64,000 nucleotides of DNA from Hippophae tibetana (GCA_037013495.1 CM072807.1:7567001-7631000); one strand, 5' to 3'. Positions 13,691-27,136 are shown, counted from the first letter of the stretch. Made by a program: numbers and translations. Notes: generated by a model not told the origin, from the letters alone.

Positions 13691-16600
13691 TAAATTTTTT
13701 TAAATTTATTAACTAAATTGTAAGATTAAAAAGTTTAGGGATCTATGTGTGAAGTTTTAAAAGTTTGGATAAAAAAATGTTACGTTTTAAAAGTTTGGGA
13801 ACATATATATAAATTTAATTAAAGTTTGGAGACCAATAATATACTTTAACCTCTTCTTAAAATTTATAATAATAAAAATAATATTTATAATATTATAATG
13901 TTATTGGATGAGATTTAATTAATTAGAGTTCAACTTAAATGATAATTAAACGATATTTAAAGTGAAATATTTATACTAGAGTTTTTATTTATAGTAAAAA
14001 ATATATATGAGTTAAAAATAATAGATAATATTTATAATGATATTGTCATAATAACTTTTGTTATTGATAAAATAAAAATACCTAAAATATTTATTTTATT
14101 CTTAATAATAATTATATATTAATGTCATTATTATCGGATAAAATTATTATTAATACAATATTTTTATAATAATAATAATTTATATTAAAAAAATATCATT
14201 ACTTTATTTTTATTATTATAAATATTTTTTCAATAATGATTAAGGATGAGGTTATTTAACTTCTTATATTTAAAAGTGATAAATTTTGATAAAAATGTTA
14301 AATTTATAAAAATAATGCGTTTATTTTGTTTAAATTATAAAAATCATTTTTATCTTGATTATGTCATAAAATTCATAAAAACATATTTATATTATTTAGT
14401 TAACCTTTGTTTAATAATAATTTATAGGTTGTACTATAAATTATTATTTTAAATAAATAAAGAAATTATTTAATTTTTTTAATTTATCACTAATATTTGA
14501 TACTATTATATTCAGATTAAGAATTTTTTTATGAATTAAATGATATAAATAAGATAAAAAATAACTTTATAATATAAATTAAATAAATTATAATAATTTA
14601 ATAACATTTTTTAAATTCTACTTCTAGTCATTCCCATATTAACATATTGTAATTTTCGTCCTAATCACGTTAAACTTTTTTATTTATATATTATAAATCT
14701 AAATTATATTTTAATTTTTTATCGGATATAATTATATATATTTACTTATAATAACTAATAATATTATAATATATAATTCAAAATTTATCATAAAATTAAT
14801 ATATAAACTTTTCCAAAATTTTAGAATTGTGTTATTATTGGAAATGAAAAAACAATTATGCAAGAATAAATTTTAAATTTAACCTAATAATATAATTTTT
14901 AATTTTTAAAAAATAAAATAAAAATTTGTTCAGCCAATAACAAACACATTTTTTAAGCACTGTCTTCTAAATGCAATTATGTTACTAAAAAAAGTGGATG
15001 ATTATATTTGTACATTAGTTTTTAAAATAGAGTATTTAGATTTATTATTTTTTTATAATAGTTAATAAACGGGTTTAAAAAATTTAAATACTCTAGCTGC
15101 GACGTTTCTTTCTAAAAAAAGAAAAACCAAAAGGACAATTAATCATAAATAAATGTTACAGGCTGATAGAAAAGATTGAAAGAGGTGGGCTAAAGAAAAT
15201 GTTTGAATTATTTATTATTTTTAAAATATATAATTATTTTAAGTTAATAAAATTTAAAATCAATATAATTTTTTAAAATAAATATTAAATAAAATATGAG
15301 AAAAAAATGAAAAACAATGAGAAGTCTCACTTTTTCATCGTTATAGGAAAAGTGCACTATTTATTTAGTAAATTTGTTATCATCTTATTTATAAAAAAAA
15401 TTTCTTATTTTATATATTTTAGTAATTTAAATTTCATATTATTAATAATATTATACTATATTATTTATATTATATTTTAAATTTAATATTCATATCGTTT
15501 TTATTTATAAAAAGCACCTTTTTTCCAACTTTAAATAACTTCTTAACTAAGGTGAAAAATGTAAATGATTTAAAAAAATAGAATTAAGTTTATCAATTAA
15601 TTAAATAATTACAACTTAATTAATATTTTACCACAAGTTAAAATAATAAACTCCTCACTTATATAAAAAAAAACATGAGGCAAAAGTGATTTTGTGTCGA
15701 TTCATTTAGTTTAGAATTACTTAAATTAACCTAATTTAAATATGAACCAATCTTAATTCAAATCTAATTTAATTTTTATTATAAATTTTTAATCTTTAAG
15801 CCAAATAGAAAAAAAAATAGATTAGTCCATACAAGTTCAAATTGATCCAAGTTTTTATTTTTATATATATTAATTGATTTTTTTTATCTTATTTAATATG
15901 ATATTAATTTAAAATATAACAATTTTTTTTATAATTTTTAATCTTTTTAAATTTATAAAACTTTTAAATCAAATTTAATGTATTTTAATAACATTAAATA
16001 TATAAATAAAAATTTATTATAAAATTTTAAAAATTTCAAAACTATAAGGATTATAAAACAACTCCACCACAATCACTACCTAAAATTAAAATAAGAATAT
16101 TTTATAATTAAAATTCATATAATTATAATTAATAATAAAATAATATACTATTAAAAATAACTAAGAATAATAAAATTATAAACCATTTTAACATACATAT
16201 GAATAAATTAATAAACATGTCATAAATACTTTATAAATTACAAAGATATCATAAAAATCTTATTTTAAAATAAAATTTTAAAATATTTATATAATTAATC
16301 ACGTTCATTCAGTAAAATTATTGTTAAAAAATGAAAAGATAGAAAAAAATTATAAAAAAAATAAATGTGACATATCATAATAAAAATAACATGAAATAAC
16401 AAACTCAACATATATATATATAAAAAATACTAATACTAATACTAATACTAATTTTTTATTTTATTTTCGTCTTATCAGATTAGGCATACCTAGTCCAGCT
16501 TTATTTTTTGTTTGTGTTGTTTAGATTAACATAAATTGAATCTTTTGGGATTCGTATTCGATTTATACAACCACAAATGAACATCACTCCATACAATAAC

Positions 16601-17109
16601 ACTCCTACAATACAAAAATGACCAAAAAGGATGAAACATACTTTTATCGTTTTTTGAGAGTAGAATGTCAGTTTTGAATTAGCATTCAATGTTTGGAAAC
16701 CGACACACGCAACTCATGTGATGTTCCTTTTGAAGTGATCATCACAACCCAACCCAACCCAACCCAACCCAACACTCTCCCATGTCTTTGAGCATCACTT
16801 TTTTTCCCTTTTCTCCATGCTTCTTTAAAGGTCTGCAAACCATTAATATTCACCCAATATTTTAAAAAAAATGTAAATGACTTTTGAGTATTTTTCGTGC
16901 ATTTTTATTTTTATTTATTATTATTATAATAATAATTTAAATTATATCAATTAAAACCAAAATTTCATTATTCACATGTCAATTGAATCATGCCATTTTG
17001 TATGTGCAGCTTTATCGGTTTTGCCTAAAAAAGCTAATCAACGCTTCTACCTTTCCAAATTGGACTTTGTTTCTTGTTTCCAAGAAGCTCAATTCCTGCG
17101 ACCTATTTT
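13691..17109. other. Very AT-rich intergenic DNA
   Basis: Low-complexity A/T sequence with no convincing gene. A CCCAA pentanucleotide run sits at 16747-16772. The region around 15690-16060 repeats words such as AATTCAAATCTAATT that resemble the MITE-like family on either side. Confidence 0.55.
16747..16772. repeat. (CCCAA)n microsatellite
   Basis: About five consecutive CCCAA units in otherwise AT-rich DNA. Confidence 0.9.
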
Positions 17110-17670
17110 ACTGCAAATTAGGGGTATATAAGGATAAAGATTATCTGTTTTTATTATATTCGTATTTAATTTAATTCGAATAATTATAAAAAAAATTCGA
17201 TTTTAATTTAATCTTATCGTATAATTAATTTAAATTCAAACAAATTAAATTTAAGTTAAAATTAATATTGAAATTTGTTTATAAAATACGATATAAATAA
17301 ATTTAAATTTTAAATTGATATTTTTTTAACAAATATTATTATTCATATTTACAACTAACAAAATCAAAATAATAATGTGTATAATTATTAAAGTATGTAT
17401 GTATGTATAATAATTAAATTAATATTTATTTTTAAAATTAAAATAATAATATAATATGTATAATATATTATAAAATAAAATACATAATTATTTATAATTT
17501 AATAATAATTTGATCAGGATTAAATATAACGGATTATAAAATTTATTGATTCAAATTATATATAAATCTAATTCGATTATAAAATTTATTAATCAAATTC
17601 AAATCCGAAAGATCGAATTAAATTTATCAATTTGAACGAATTAATCAGATTATTTGCTTACACATATTAC
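17110..17670. mobile_element. MITE-like repeat, copy 2
   Basis: The second copy of the family at 13130-13690, in the same orientation. Its ends form an imperfect inverted pair: GGATAAAGATTATCTG near 17135 against GTAAGCAAATAATCTG read on the minus strand near 17660. That supports a terminal-inverted-repeat element. Confidence 0.5.
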
Positions 17671-20600
17671 AAACATACTATTAATTTATGAATCTTGATT
17701 CGATTTAAAATATCATTTTATTTTAGAAAAAAATATCTCATAATTATTTAAATTTTATAACAATTTAATCTTATTATTATAAAAAAATTATCAAAATAAA
17801 AATAATTTTTTTTATTCTAAGGGATTACCTAAAAAAAACTAAAAATGCTTAAATATTTGACTCCAAATAAGATTTTATTGGTATCTTTAAAATATCTTTA
17901 TTCTTGTTTAATATCTTCTTTTACATTTATTTTCAAGTGGCACATTTTTACTATCTTTATTTAATTTATTAATATCTATTTTAATAAATTTTAATAATAT
18001 TAATGAATTATTATACTTTAAAGGTATAATTATTGTTGAAATTTTAGTTAATTTTAACAATAACCTTAATGAATGAAGGTATTTAAGAGACACCATTAAT
18101 TTACAAGATACTAATAATCTAAATAAAAATAATTCAAATATATCAATTTAGATGTAATAAAGATCAAAAAGTACCAAAAATAATATCAAAATAAGAATAA
18201 AATAATACATTTAGATGTAATAATTTACATTCTTTAGGTAACCGAAAATTATGTTAGATGTAATATATTAAATAGAAAAATACATATAGATGTAATATAT
18301 TATATTTAATGAGTCATTAAAATTACGGTAGATATAATATTTTACATGTAAAAAATTATATAAATATAACACATATAGATGTAATATATTATATTTAATG
18401 AGTCATTAAAATTACGGTAGATATAATATTTTACATGTAAAAAATTATATAAATATAACATATTATATTAAATGTATTGCAAAAACTCTGGTGGGTCATT
18501 AATAATAATTATCGGAACCTTAATAGGTCACCAACGATAGTCGTCAGAATTCAACATATGATGACTGTCGAAAATATTATGAGATTTAATCTTATTTTTA
18601 TTTTATTGAATTGTTGTAAGAGTATTTTAGTATTTATAAATATAAAGCTATAAGGATATCGTTTAAAAAATTATAAAAAAAAGCAAGAATGGTTCTATAT
18701 TATGTAAATATTACCCTTCCAAAGTGCTCTTAGGAAAGCCTGTTCCTAAATGACAATCCCATGATTCATTTATGTTTAGGTCCAGCCCAAATACTCAAGA
18801 AATAATTTTTAAAGTGAGTCCAATATATTTCACTTTTTCAGGTTTTCCAACCCATAATCTAATCTTTCTAATAATTTTGCCTTTGTTTTGATTTTTTATT
18901 GTCCTAAAAGATCAAAACTATTTTACTGTTAGATACCTTGGTGACTTGTCAAATATATTTTCACATCAAAGAGAGGTTGTATCTTGGAATTATCTTTTAT
19001 TTTTGTTTTGATATCATTTTTTATTCTTATTTTTTAAATAAAATACATAAAATATTTCTATTTAAGTTATAAGTATATATTTTAATCAATTTCAACAATA
19101 ATTATATTTTTATATTATCCTGATTTATTAAAATTATTATTGAAATTGATGAAAATATATACAAATAATATAAAGAAGTGTATGTATTCCATTTGAAAAT
19201 AGATACAAAAAAATTGTAATAGCAAAGAATATCATAACTCATGATCTAAGTATAATTTATTGTCATTTCCTTTTTTTTTTTTGGTTCTTTAATACATTTC
19301 AAACTAGAAGTGCACTTGTCATGAAAAAAAACGAAATTATATAATATTTAAAGGATTAAGAAATTTCATCGTTTTATTTTTGGAAAACATTTAGAATCCA
19401 TCTTACTCGTCACTATTTTTGGAAAACATTAATTTCATAGTTGCAGTCACCTTTTATAGCCTGTTCTCAACATCTGGTAGATTAGTTATATTTTAGGCGT
19501 TTATATAATCACATCTCAATTTGAAGAAAAAAGTATCTGAAACGGGAAGTAAGGTTTATATTAAAATCATAACTATTTATTATTAATTTTAGTTAAATTA
19601 GTTGATAGTAATTTTTTCATGATTTAACTATAATTTTTTTTATTTTTTTCAACATTTATTCAAAAATATATTTAATTAGAAAAAAAATTAAATGTTAACA
19701 TAATTCTTATTTTACTACATTATTTAAATATATTGAAATTAATTTTTATTTTTTAATTATTTAATACATATTTTTAATTAAAATGAAAATAAATAAAATT
19801 CAATTTAATTATTTAAAATATTGTATGTTTTATTTTTAAAATTATAGTTTTATATTTAATTATATAATAATATTAATATATGTTTTATTTTGATTAATTA
19901 TAATTTTGGTATTATAATAATCATTTTTTCATGTCTTATCATGTAATTTTTTTAAATCTTTAAATTTTTTCTAATATGTATAATTTCAGTTATCTATTAT
20001 AATACTAACACCACCCGTTTTCCACTGTTAACTTGGGGGCTGTTTTCTTCAATAGCCTTTTAATAGTGTGATTCCACCAAAGCTTTTAAAAAAATTAATA
20101 AAAATAATATTCTTAAAATAACTATAATAATAACACTCAGTAACATTAAAAATTCAATTAAATAATATTTAATATAAAATTAATTTTAAAATTTAATGTA
20201 AAATGATATATAATATTTTTTATTTTTTATATAGTAAGATATATGAGTTTTTAATAAATGTAATATTTTTATTATTATAAGTTTTAAAGATATTTTTTTA
20301 TACTTGAATTGAGACAATAAACAATTTTCTATTTACATGCATGGCATGTATGAAAATGGTGTTTAGGCAACAATTTTCATTTGAATTAAATAATATTTTA
20401 TATGATTTAAATTTATGAATTTAAATGAGAAAAGGGTGATTATTTATACTGCTAGTTTTATTCACTAGAACACAAAAGGAGAATATATATATATATATAT
20501 ATAGTAAAAGGAAGGAAGAAGAAAACTTGGTTTTGTTAAGCACTTCCTAAGTAGGGCTGTGAGAAACCAGATAGGAAACTGGTCACTAAATTTTCTTTCA

Positions 20601-21730
20601 ATAAAGCCAGATCGAATTCTTAGGGTGTCTCAAACTGTTCTCCAAAGATAAAAATTTGATATTTGCAACACTTCTTTAAAAGTAGTTTGGACATGTATTC
20701 TAAGAATATCAATTCTATATATTATAAATATATTATAATTATGATAGTTTTTCAATGTCGTTTTTCTTTGAACAATATTCAATCTTTATAACCCTATATA
20801 CAATTGGTAGATTTAGAATTTATATCTATGAAAGGTATCATATATATAATAAAATACAACATTAATTACAGTTTTTATTTTTAATTAAAAATAATATATA
20901 TTTTATTTTAGAAAAAATATATTAAAATTATTGAATTTGTAATAGAATATTGAGTATTAAAAACATAAAAATTTAAAATTTAAAATTTAAATAAAATATA
21001 ATTTTATTTTATGTATATAATTTATCTATAATTTCATAAATATTATATTTAAAATTCTATTTATCGAGAATTAAGATAAAATACATACCCTCCTCACTCC
21101 AATATATATCTTACATATTTAATTTTTTTAAATATTCATGAGAAATATGTCCGCTTTATAAATATATAAACTCATAAGTCATAATTCCCAACTCACCTAT
21201 GTATTATCAAACATACCATTTTTTTAATTTATGTATGTATTTATGCTTTATTCCATCTGTAATAGAATACATACTAAAAAAATAGAAAAAAACTAATAGA
21301 TTAAAAGGTATTAATTTTTATTCATTATTCTTAAATTATACTATCAATTAATTATATTTAATATTTATATATATTTTAAAATAATTATATTAATTTTATA
21401 TTTTATTAAACTTAATTATCACATTAACCTAAAGTTTGAGTTTCATGGGAAAAATAAGTGGGGAAAAAAAAATCCAACAAACGAATGCTTGGCTGTGCTG
21501 TTGTCCTGTTAGCCCACAATTTCTGATTACTACTGCTAAATATAACCTTTGGCTAATAAAATATAAAAAAAAAGGAGAGAGAACGCCTAGATGCAAATCA
21601 GTGTCTAATCAAGACTTAAAGCAAACAGTTTAACATCTTATCGGCTTTGAAAATTATTTTTGGAATAAATAAATCAGAATTAATTTTTTCCGTTTATACG
21701 TTTAATTAAGTTAAAAAATAAAATTGATTT
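17671..21730. other. AT-rich intergenic DNA
   Basis: No gene recognised. It contains an 89-base direct duplication at 18282-18459, repeated TAGATGTAATA words at 18140-18480, and a TA run near 20485-20502. The block 18690-18960 is less AT-rich but has no usable frame. Confidence 0.55.
18282..18459. repeat. Perfect direct duplication, 2 x 89 bases
   Basis: Copies start at 18282 and 18371 with ACATATAGATGTAATAT and end AATATAAC. They are identical as far as I can read. They lie in a larger region where the word TAGATGTAATA occurs several more times. Confidence 0.95.
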
Positions 21731-21734
21731 TTAA

Positions 21735-22395
21735 ATAAAAAAAAAATCACAATTTTTTATCCTCTTTAATAATCATGATTTCATTTCTATCTTAATTTTT
21801 TTTTCTTTCATTTTTACCTCAACTTTAAATATAACCCTAAATCTCAAATTTTAAATACAAAATACAAAATCAAAAATCAAAAATCAAAAATCTCAAATCT
21901 CAAATCCTAAATCCTAAAATACTATTTAGAAAAATAATAATTTTAACTTTAAATCTTAAACACAAATCCCAAATCACAAACATCAAAACACTATTTAGAA
22001 AAATAATAATTTTAATAATATATTTTCTTTTTAAGTAATAATTATTTAAAAAATAATAATTTCAATAATGTATTTTGTATAACAAAAAAAATAATTAAAT
22101 AATATTATTTAAATTTTACTGAATATAAAATATTAAAATAATTTTCAATTTTTTTATTTCATTCTAGTAACAAACCAAAAATTATAATACTAATTTATTC
22201 TTTGATTCAAATAGTTAAACCAAACAACATTGTTTCATTTACATTCCATTTTATTCCAATTTCATTCTATGAACCAAATGATTTTAAAAAATACTTTAAA
22301 AATTGTTTTATTTTTTTACTTACAATTAATTACTTTAAAAACATGAGGAGAACTTGTTTACTTGTCCCACACGACACTATTTATAATGTTTGAAA
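21735..22395. mobile_element. MITE-like element with telomere-like internal repeats, copy 1
   Basis: It shares sequence in order with 27975-28740: a CATTTC-rich left part, a run of degenerate CCCTAAA/CAAATCCTAAA units, CTATTTAGAAAAATAATAATTTTAA, TAAATAATATTATTTAAATTTTACTGAATATAA-type sequence and a right end with GAACCAAATG. No coding capacity. Most likely a non-autonomous DNA transposon family. Confidence 0.6.
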
Positions 22396-22767
22396 CGGGG
22401 CCTCAATTATTGAAGAGCTTGTTAAAATTTAAGCCTGTTTTGGGTTAAATTTTTGAGCCAACAGAGAATTTTGCACACAAAATTCTTCCTTGATTTCAAC
22501 ATTTTTGTAACAACTTAAAATTGACTAGTTTTGATTATAGGGCTAATTTTAAATTGTGTTTGAACTAATTTTTTATTTTCATATATATTTAGAAAAATAA
22601 AATAAAAATTTATTTTATAATTTTTTATTTTTGATTTAATAAATATAAAATTAAATAATAAAAAAACTTTTAGTTTTCAAAAACTTTCTTTTTTAAGCTC
22701 CAAAAACAATAAAAAATTTATTAAAATAAAATTGAGTTACAACCTGAACCTAAACTTAAAAATATAA

Positions 22768-23515
22768 AGACATGTTTGACTAGATAACTTTAAAATTGCT
22801 TTTCAATTATAATTTAAAAACAATTTTCTATAATTTATAGAAATAATAAGATGCTTAGCATGTATTTAAAAAACTATTTTTTTAAAAACAAAAACATGTT
22901 TGTGCTGTTGTTTAACCAAATTATTTTAAAAACTTATTTGATTATATTCATTTTAATATTAAATTGAATATATTTATTTACAATTCAAGAGTTCATCGAA
23001 GCTTTTGTAAATTTTTTATTTTTCATAATCTGTAAGCCTTAAAAATAGAAAAAACAAACTTACATATAATTTAAAAATAAAACCCATCTTGAATCTGTCA
23101 AGTACCCAAAACAAAACAAAAATACAATCATTCAATAAGAAAAGAAAGAAGTTGAAAACACTTGTATCATCCTATTGGCTTCAATTCTACTTTTATTATC
23201 TTGTCCAGTTTATCTTCAAAGAGAAAACATCGGAAAAAATCTTCATAAATATAATCTTTTTTACTCGAAACTTGGACATGTTAGAAAAACGAAATTAACA
23301 CACCAATATCATTCTTTTCCGTGTTCTAAATTGTTTTCTATAACATTGAAAACAAGTTAGAGGTATTTACAGAAATATGTTCTTTAAAACAAATTGTTTT
23401 CAGAAATTGCAACTTAAAAACATGGCCAAACATGCAAATGTGTTTTTAAAACAATTTTTTTTTGTTTTTAAATACAGTTTTTGAGTTATTTGACCAAACA
23501 CTAATTAAGCATCAA
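22768..23515. mobile_element. MITE-like element with imperfect terminal inverted repeats
   Basis: The left end carries CATGTTTGACTAGATAACT. The right end read on the minus strand carries AGTGTTTGGTCAAATAACT. The near-match and the AAAACAATTTT-rich sub-terminal regions suggest a hAT-like non-autonomous element. Two short open frames inside it (23089-23360) are not convincing genes. Confidence 0.5.
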
Positions 23516-24540
23516 ACAACTATTTTAAAAAATTGGATTCAAATACTAAATACAAAACAAACCCAATACCACAGAATTTATCCACTTTATGTCGGACTGA
23601 TATAGTGTGAACTCCTTTGGACTTAAATGTCACATAGAAGCTGAATTTCAAGATGACTTATTATTTATAACCACCAAATTACTCCAAATAAGTACTCCGA
23701 AAATGAGCTAATTCTAGTACTTCTTTGGTAAATTTACACTTAGAAGTGTAAAAACAAGAAGAAAAAAAATACCAAAGAAGAAATATTTTCACTCTCAACT
23801 ATAAGGCAGTTGGGACATCAAGAACATAGTAGATAACAAATTCTACTCGAGGAAAAACTTCCATCCATTTTCTTGATTTGCCATTAATCAAACTCAAAAT
23901 CACATGATATGAAATCACTCACAACTCACCGTCAATTTTTCCTTGTGGAATAAATCTTTCCAATTGAGGAACTAATTCATGCTTTCTCTATTCATGTATC
24001 TTTTTTTTTTTTTGGGATCTTATTTCTATCCATGTCCTCGTTTCTATACAAAGTTGGAAAATTTGTCTTCCCCAATATCCTCGCTGAAAATAGCAAATGA
24101 AGAAACAAACTCAAAATTTGTTGAGCACAACCATGCGCCTCCTTTCTGCACTTATTATCAATTACCAGAAGATAGTAAAATGGACTAGAACTAGAGAAAT
24201 CCTACTAGAAAAGTATCTTTGGAAGACACATTCCTTTGAAGTTTGAACTAACAGATGACTGGCAAAATCCAACGGGCATCTAAGCCATGGATGTCCCAAC
24301 AGGATCGATCAAACAACACTCTGAATCATCTACTCGATTCACAAATTGTCATGACATGTATCTGTTGACATATTCTTCATTTAGAAAGAGAACCTTGGCA
24401 TTCTTTCCTAACCAAAATGCTAAATGCAAAAGTAGAGAAGGCATCTTTGGTTCATCTGTCTCAAGGTCCCGCGAGAAGAAATGTTGGAAACTTAGCATCT
24501 TAATCTTATTGGGTCTTATAAAGTGAGATTTAAGACTCAC
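23516..24540. other. Moderately complex intergenic DNA, unassigned
   Basis: Base composition is closer to transcribed DNA than the AT-rich deserts. On the minus strand the 24555-24349 frame contains a stretch with SFQHFFSRDLETDEPKMPS, but it stops and has no family signature. It may be the remains of a gene or part of a non-coding transcript downstream of the bZIP gene. Confidence 0.35.
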
Positions 24541-24593
24541 CTGTTCACAGGCCATAGAATTGGAACATCAAAGACATCAAATCCTCCTATGTT
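24541..24593 (-). pseudogene. Isolated exon-like segment
   Basis: On the minus strand, CACAG at about 24594 is followed by an open stretch reading NIGGFDVFDVPILWPVN and then a strong donor AACAG|GTGAGT at 24541/24540. I could not chain it in frame to a neighbouring exon, and I do not recognise the protein. It may be a real exon of an unidentified minus-strand gene, a UTR exon of the bZIP gene, or a gene relic. Confidence 0.25.
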
Positions 24594-24599
24594 CTGTGA

Positions 24600-25454
24600 T
24601 TCAGCAAGAATGGAAGGGCTAATAAGATAACTCGCTAAAAGAAAAGAAACCCACAAGAGTACTATGTACTGACCAAACACACAAAGAAACCTATATATAT
24701 ATATGACCATTCCCAAATGTATATAACATGTGGACCATATTAAGAATTCTTTTCAGCTCAATCGATAAGGACCGTTTGGTGTAAGGGAGGGCATAATATT
24801 GTTGAAACTTGATTTACTTTTGAGAGGGTGTAGACTCATCTATCTCAGCTACAAGGTAATTCACAACCATACATTATGGATGAGGCACAAATGGATGAGC
24901 TTTTATACAAACTCATTAAAGTAGAGGCAAAAAGCCAACAGAAGTATAAACTAAAATAGCAGGCAACGCAGCTAGCAAAACCTCAGCTTGATTTGAAAGC
25001 ACAACTCAAAGTAGTCAACGCTGGGTTCAAGTCAAAAGACAAATGAAAAAAATATGAAAAAATCATACACAACCTGAGGAAGGGCAGCTGCTGCAGTTTG
25101 TCAAACTATTTATTTGAAGAGGATATGTACTCCTGCTGATTAAGATAACACCCACCAGAACAACAATTCAACCAGCTGTTGCTCCACGACTTCCACCTGA
25201 TAAATCAGACACCATAACATGATGACGATCAGAGGTGTAATATAAGGTTGAATAAATTAAGTTGCAAAGCTGTCAAAGATGCAATGATTACACTTACTAT
25301 TTTCAATCAAAGTGGACGATGAAAAAACAGAAGTCATTATATGACACATCATATCAGTTATTACCAACTGATTTATTTTACCAACAAATGAAATAAGACA
25401 TATATTCAAGCGACAGCTTTTTCCATTGGGATAATAAATCTTTGATGGATGTAA
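24600..25454. other. Intergenic or transcribed-untranslated DNA
   Basis: No complete coding frame. A (TA)n tract sits at 24690-24703. Composition is less AT-rich than true intergenic sequence and may include 3' UTR sequence of the bZIP gene. Confidence 0.4.
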
Positions 25455-25790
25455 AATGTCTCTAATAGGCTGTTTCATCTCATCTCATGTCTCATTTAAA
25501 GTAGACTCAAGGTATAATTTTGTCTTATTTCATTCAAATGTCATCCATCTCATTTCATCTCATTTAAATTGTAATCTTAATTTTAAACATATGTTGTATC
25601 ATTTTTTCTTATTAAATTTAAATCATAAATAATCATATATTATATTATTCTACTATCTTTGTATTATTACTTGTTTCATTTAGGTTTATCGGAGATAAAT
25701 GAGAGATATCTAATAGTACCGTTTCATTATCATCTCATCTTATTAAAAATTAAATGAGATAAGATGAGATAAGCTTTAAAAAAAATAATG
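25455..25790. mobile_element. MITE-like element with TCTCATCTCAT terminal repeats
   Basis: The left end is GCTGTTTCATCTCATCTCAT. The right end read on the minus strand is GCTTATCTCATCTTATCTCA. The interior is rich in ATTTCATCTCATTT words. No coding capacity. It lies 0.4-0.8 kb beyond the bZIP stop codon. Confidence 0.65.
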
Positions 25791-26238
25791 GATTGTATCA
25801 TAAATCTCATAGGCACCTCATTTCAATTTATACCTCTAAACCTATACATCATAAGTAGGATAGGCAGGATGCCTTTTGCTCTACTGAAGTTTATGACAAA
25901 ATTCAAGTCTGGTTGGGTCAGACTACTGACTGCCATGTATAATGTATTCAACTCAACAAGCTAACACTCAAAAATTATAAGAAGGTCAACTCTTGGTCAT
26001 GGCTTGAAATCAAAATATCCATGGGTTAACAAAACCAACCCACGTAGAAATTTAAAAAAATTGTCACTTCAGCAATACCTAAGGAGGCAACTAGAACAAA
26101 TCATCGGACACAACCTTATGAACATGACTAAATTACTGGCAATTACAAAACTAGCAAATTAAACGAATACAAATAACAAACTATATGAAAACTTTTCAAC
26201 TGAGCAATGAACTTATCAAAGAAATTTGAAGCCCTTGC

Positions 26239-27036
26239 CTAAAAGACATTATTGGTTTCACCTTTCCTCTTATTTGTTCCAGAAGAATTGACATTAGGTG
26301 CTCCATTTCCAACCCCACAACCAGGAAGCTCCCTGGACCCAGAGTTTTGATTTGCCAAACATTGAAGACTCTCAAATTCACACTGATTATTATATATGGC
26401 CTCATCTCCACATTTCCCATCCACCCCGGGAATTGGATGAAGGCAATACGCCTGGTCATCACACTGCAAGTTACATGGATTGACCATATGGGCATTCGGT
26501 ATGCTTGGATTGTGCATGTTTGAATTGACAGATTTCTGATACGGAAAAGATCCAATCTCTCCTTCAATTCTCCCTCGCATGTCCACCAGCAAACACTTGA
26601 GTCTAGCAACCTCTGCCTCCAATGCACCCTGACCCTGTAACCTCTTAATTAACTGCTGATTCACAGATCTTAATCTCATAACTTCATCCTCCAAAGATGC
26701 TGTTCGTGCTTTCTTCTTTTCACGGTACTTACGAACAGCTTCACGGTTTCCTAGAGGACGTTTCTTCAATTTCTTTTCAGCAGATTCAGCTGTGTCATCA
26801 GATGCAGCCTTATCCTCAGATGAGGCAGGCACTATTTTGGTGTGCACATGAAAACATGTGTGCGTGTGAGAGTAGTCTGGTCCCGGTGGATTGCAAGTGT
26901 GGGTGTGAGTACAAGCATGAGTATCCTTCAGAAGCTCATCAAAGAAACTGTCCATTGAGCAACTAGTGGGAAGTTCACCTCCCATGTTGGGACTAGAAAA
27001 CACTTGGTTTGAAAAATCGAGTTCACCGTCCTCCAT
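26239..27036 (-). CDS. bZIP19: Group F bZIP transcription factor, zinc-deficiency sensor (bZIP19/bZIP23-like)
   Basis: A single 265-residue coding exon. In Arabidopsis bZIP19 and bZIP23 activate zinc-uptake genes such as ZIP transporters when zinc is low, binding a palindromic zinc-deficiency response element as dimers. The group-F signature is the Cys/His-rich zinc-sensor motif at about residues 40-66: seen here as HACTHTHTC, a short spacer, then SHTHTCFHVHTKI. The bZIP domain follows: basic region at 97-110 (N97-x7-R105), then a leucine zipper to about 153 (Leu115, Leu122, Leu129). The C-terminal third is low-similarity and Asn/Cys-rich. The start is the first ATG in frame and gives the family N-terminus (MEDGELDFSN). 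A leader intron and an upstream ORF precede it. The symbol is by similarity; which of the two paralogues it matches cannot be decided here. Confidence 0.93.
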   Translation of the reverse strand: MEDGELDFSNQVFSSPNMGGELPTSCSMDSFFDELLKDTHACTHTHTCNPPGPDYSHTHTCFHVHTKIVPASSEDKAASDDTAESAEKKLKKRPLGNREAVRKYREKKKARTASLEDEVMRLRSVNQQLIKRLQGQGALEAEVARLKCLLVDMRGRIEGEIGSFPYQKSVNSNMHNPSIPNAHMVNPCNLQCDDQAYCLHPIPGVDGKCGDEAIYNNQCEFESLQCLANQNSGSRELPGCGVGNGAPNVNSSGTNKRKGETNNVF

Positions 27037-27066
27037 TTAGAGAAAAAATTGCAGAAGAGCGCAAAT

Positions 27067-27102
27067 TCAATAGAACACGGACAAATTTTCAAACTTTGGC
27101 AT
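27067..27102 (-). promoter_or_regulatory. Upstream ORF of 11 codons in the bZIP leader
   Basis: An ATG at 27102-27100 opens an 11-codon frame ending in TGA at 27069-27067, thirty bases before the main ATG. It sits in the second leader exon. Short upstream frames often lower translation, but I see no conserved peptide signature. Confidence 0.5.
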
Positions 27103-27136
27103 CGACCCAGATAAAATCTCGAGGGGTATTTCGTTT

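Noticed and set aside
26196-26627. 143-codon minus-strand frame overlapping the bZIP gene
   Set aside because: It is a shadow of the bZIP coding sequence in another frame.
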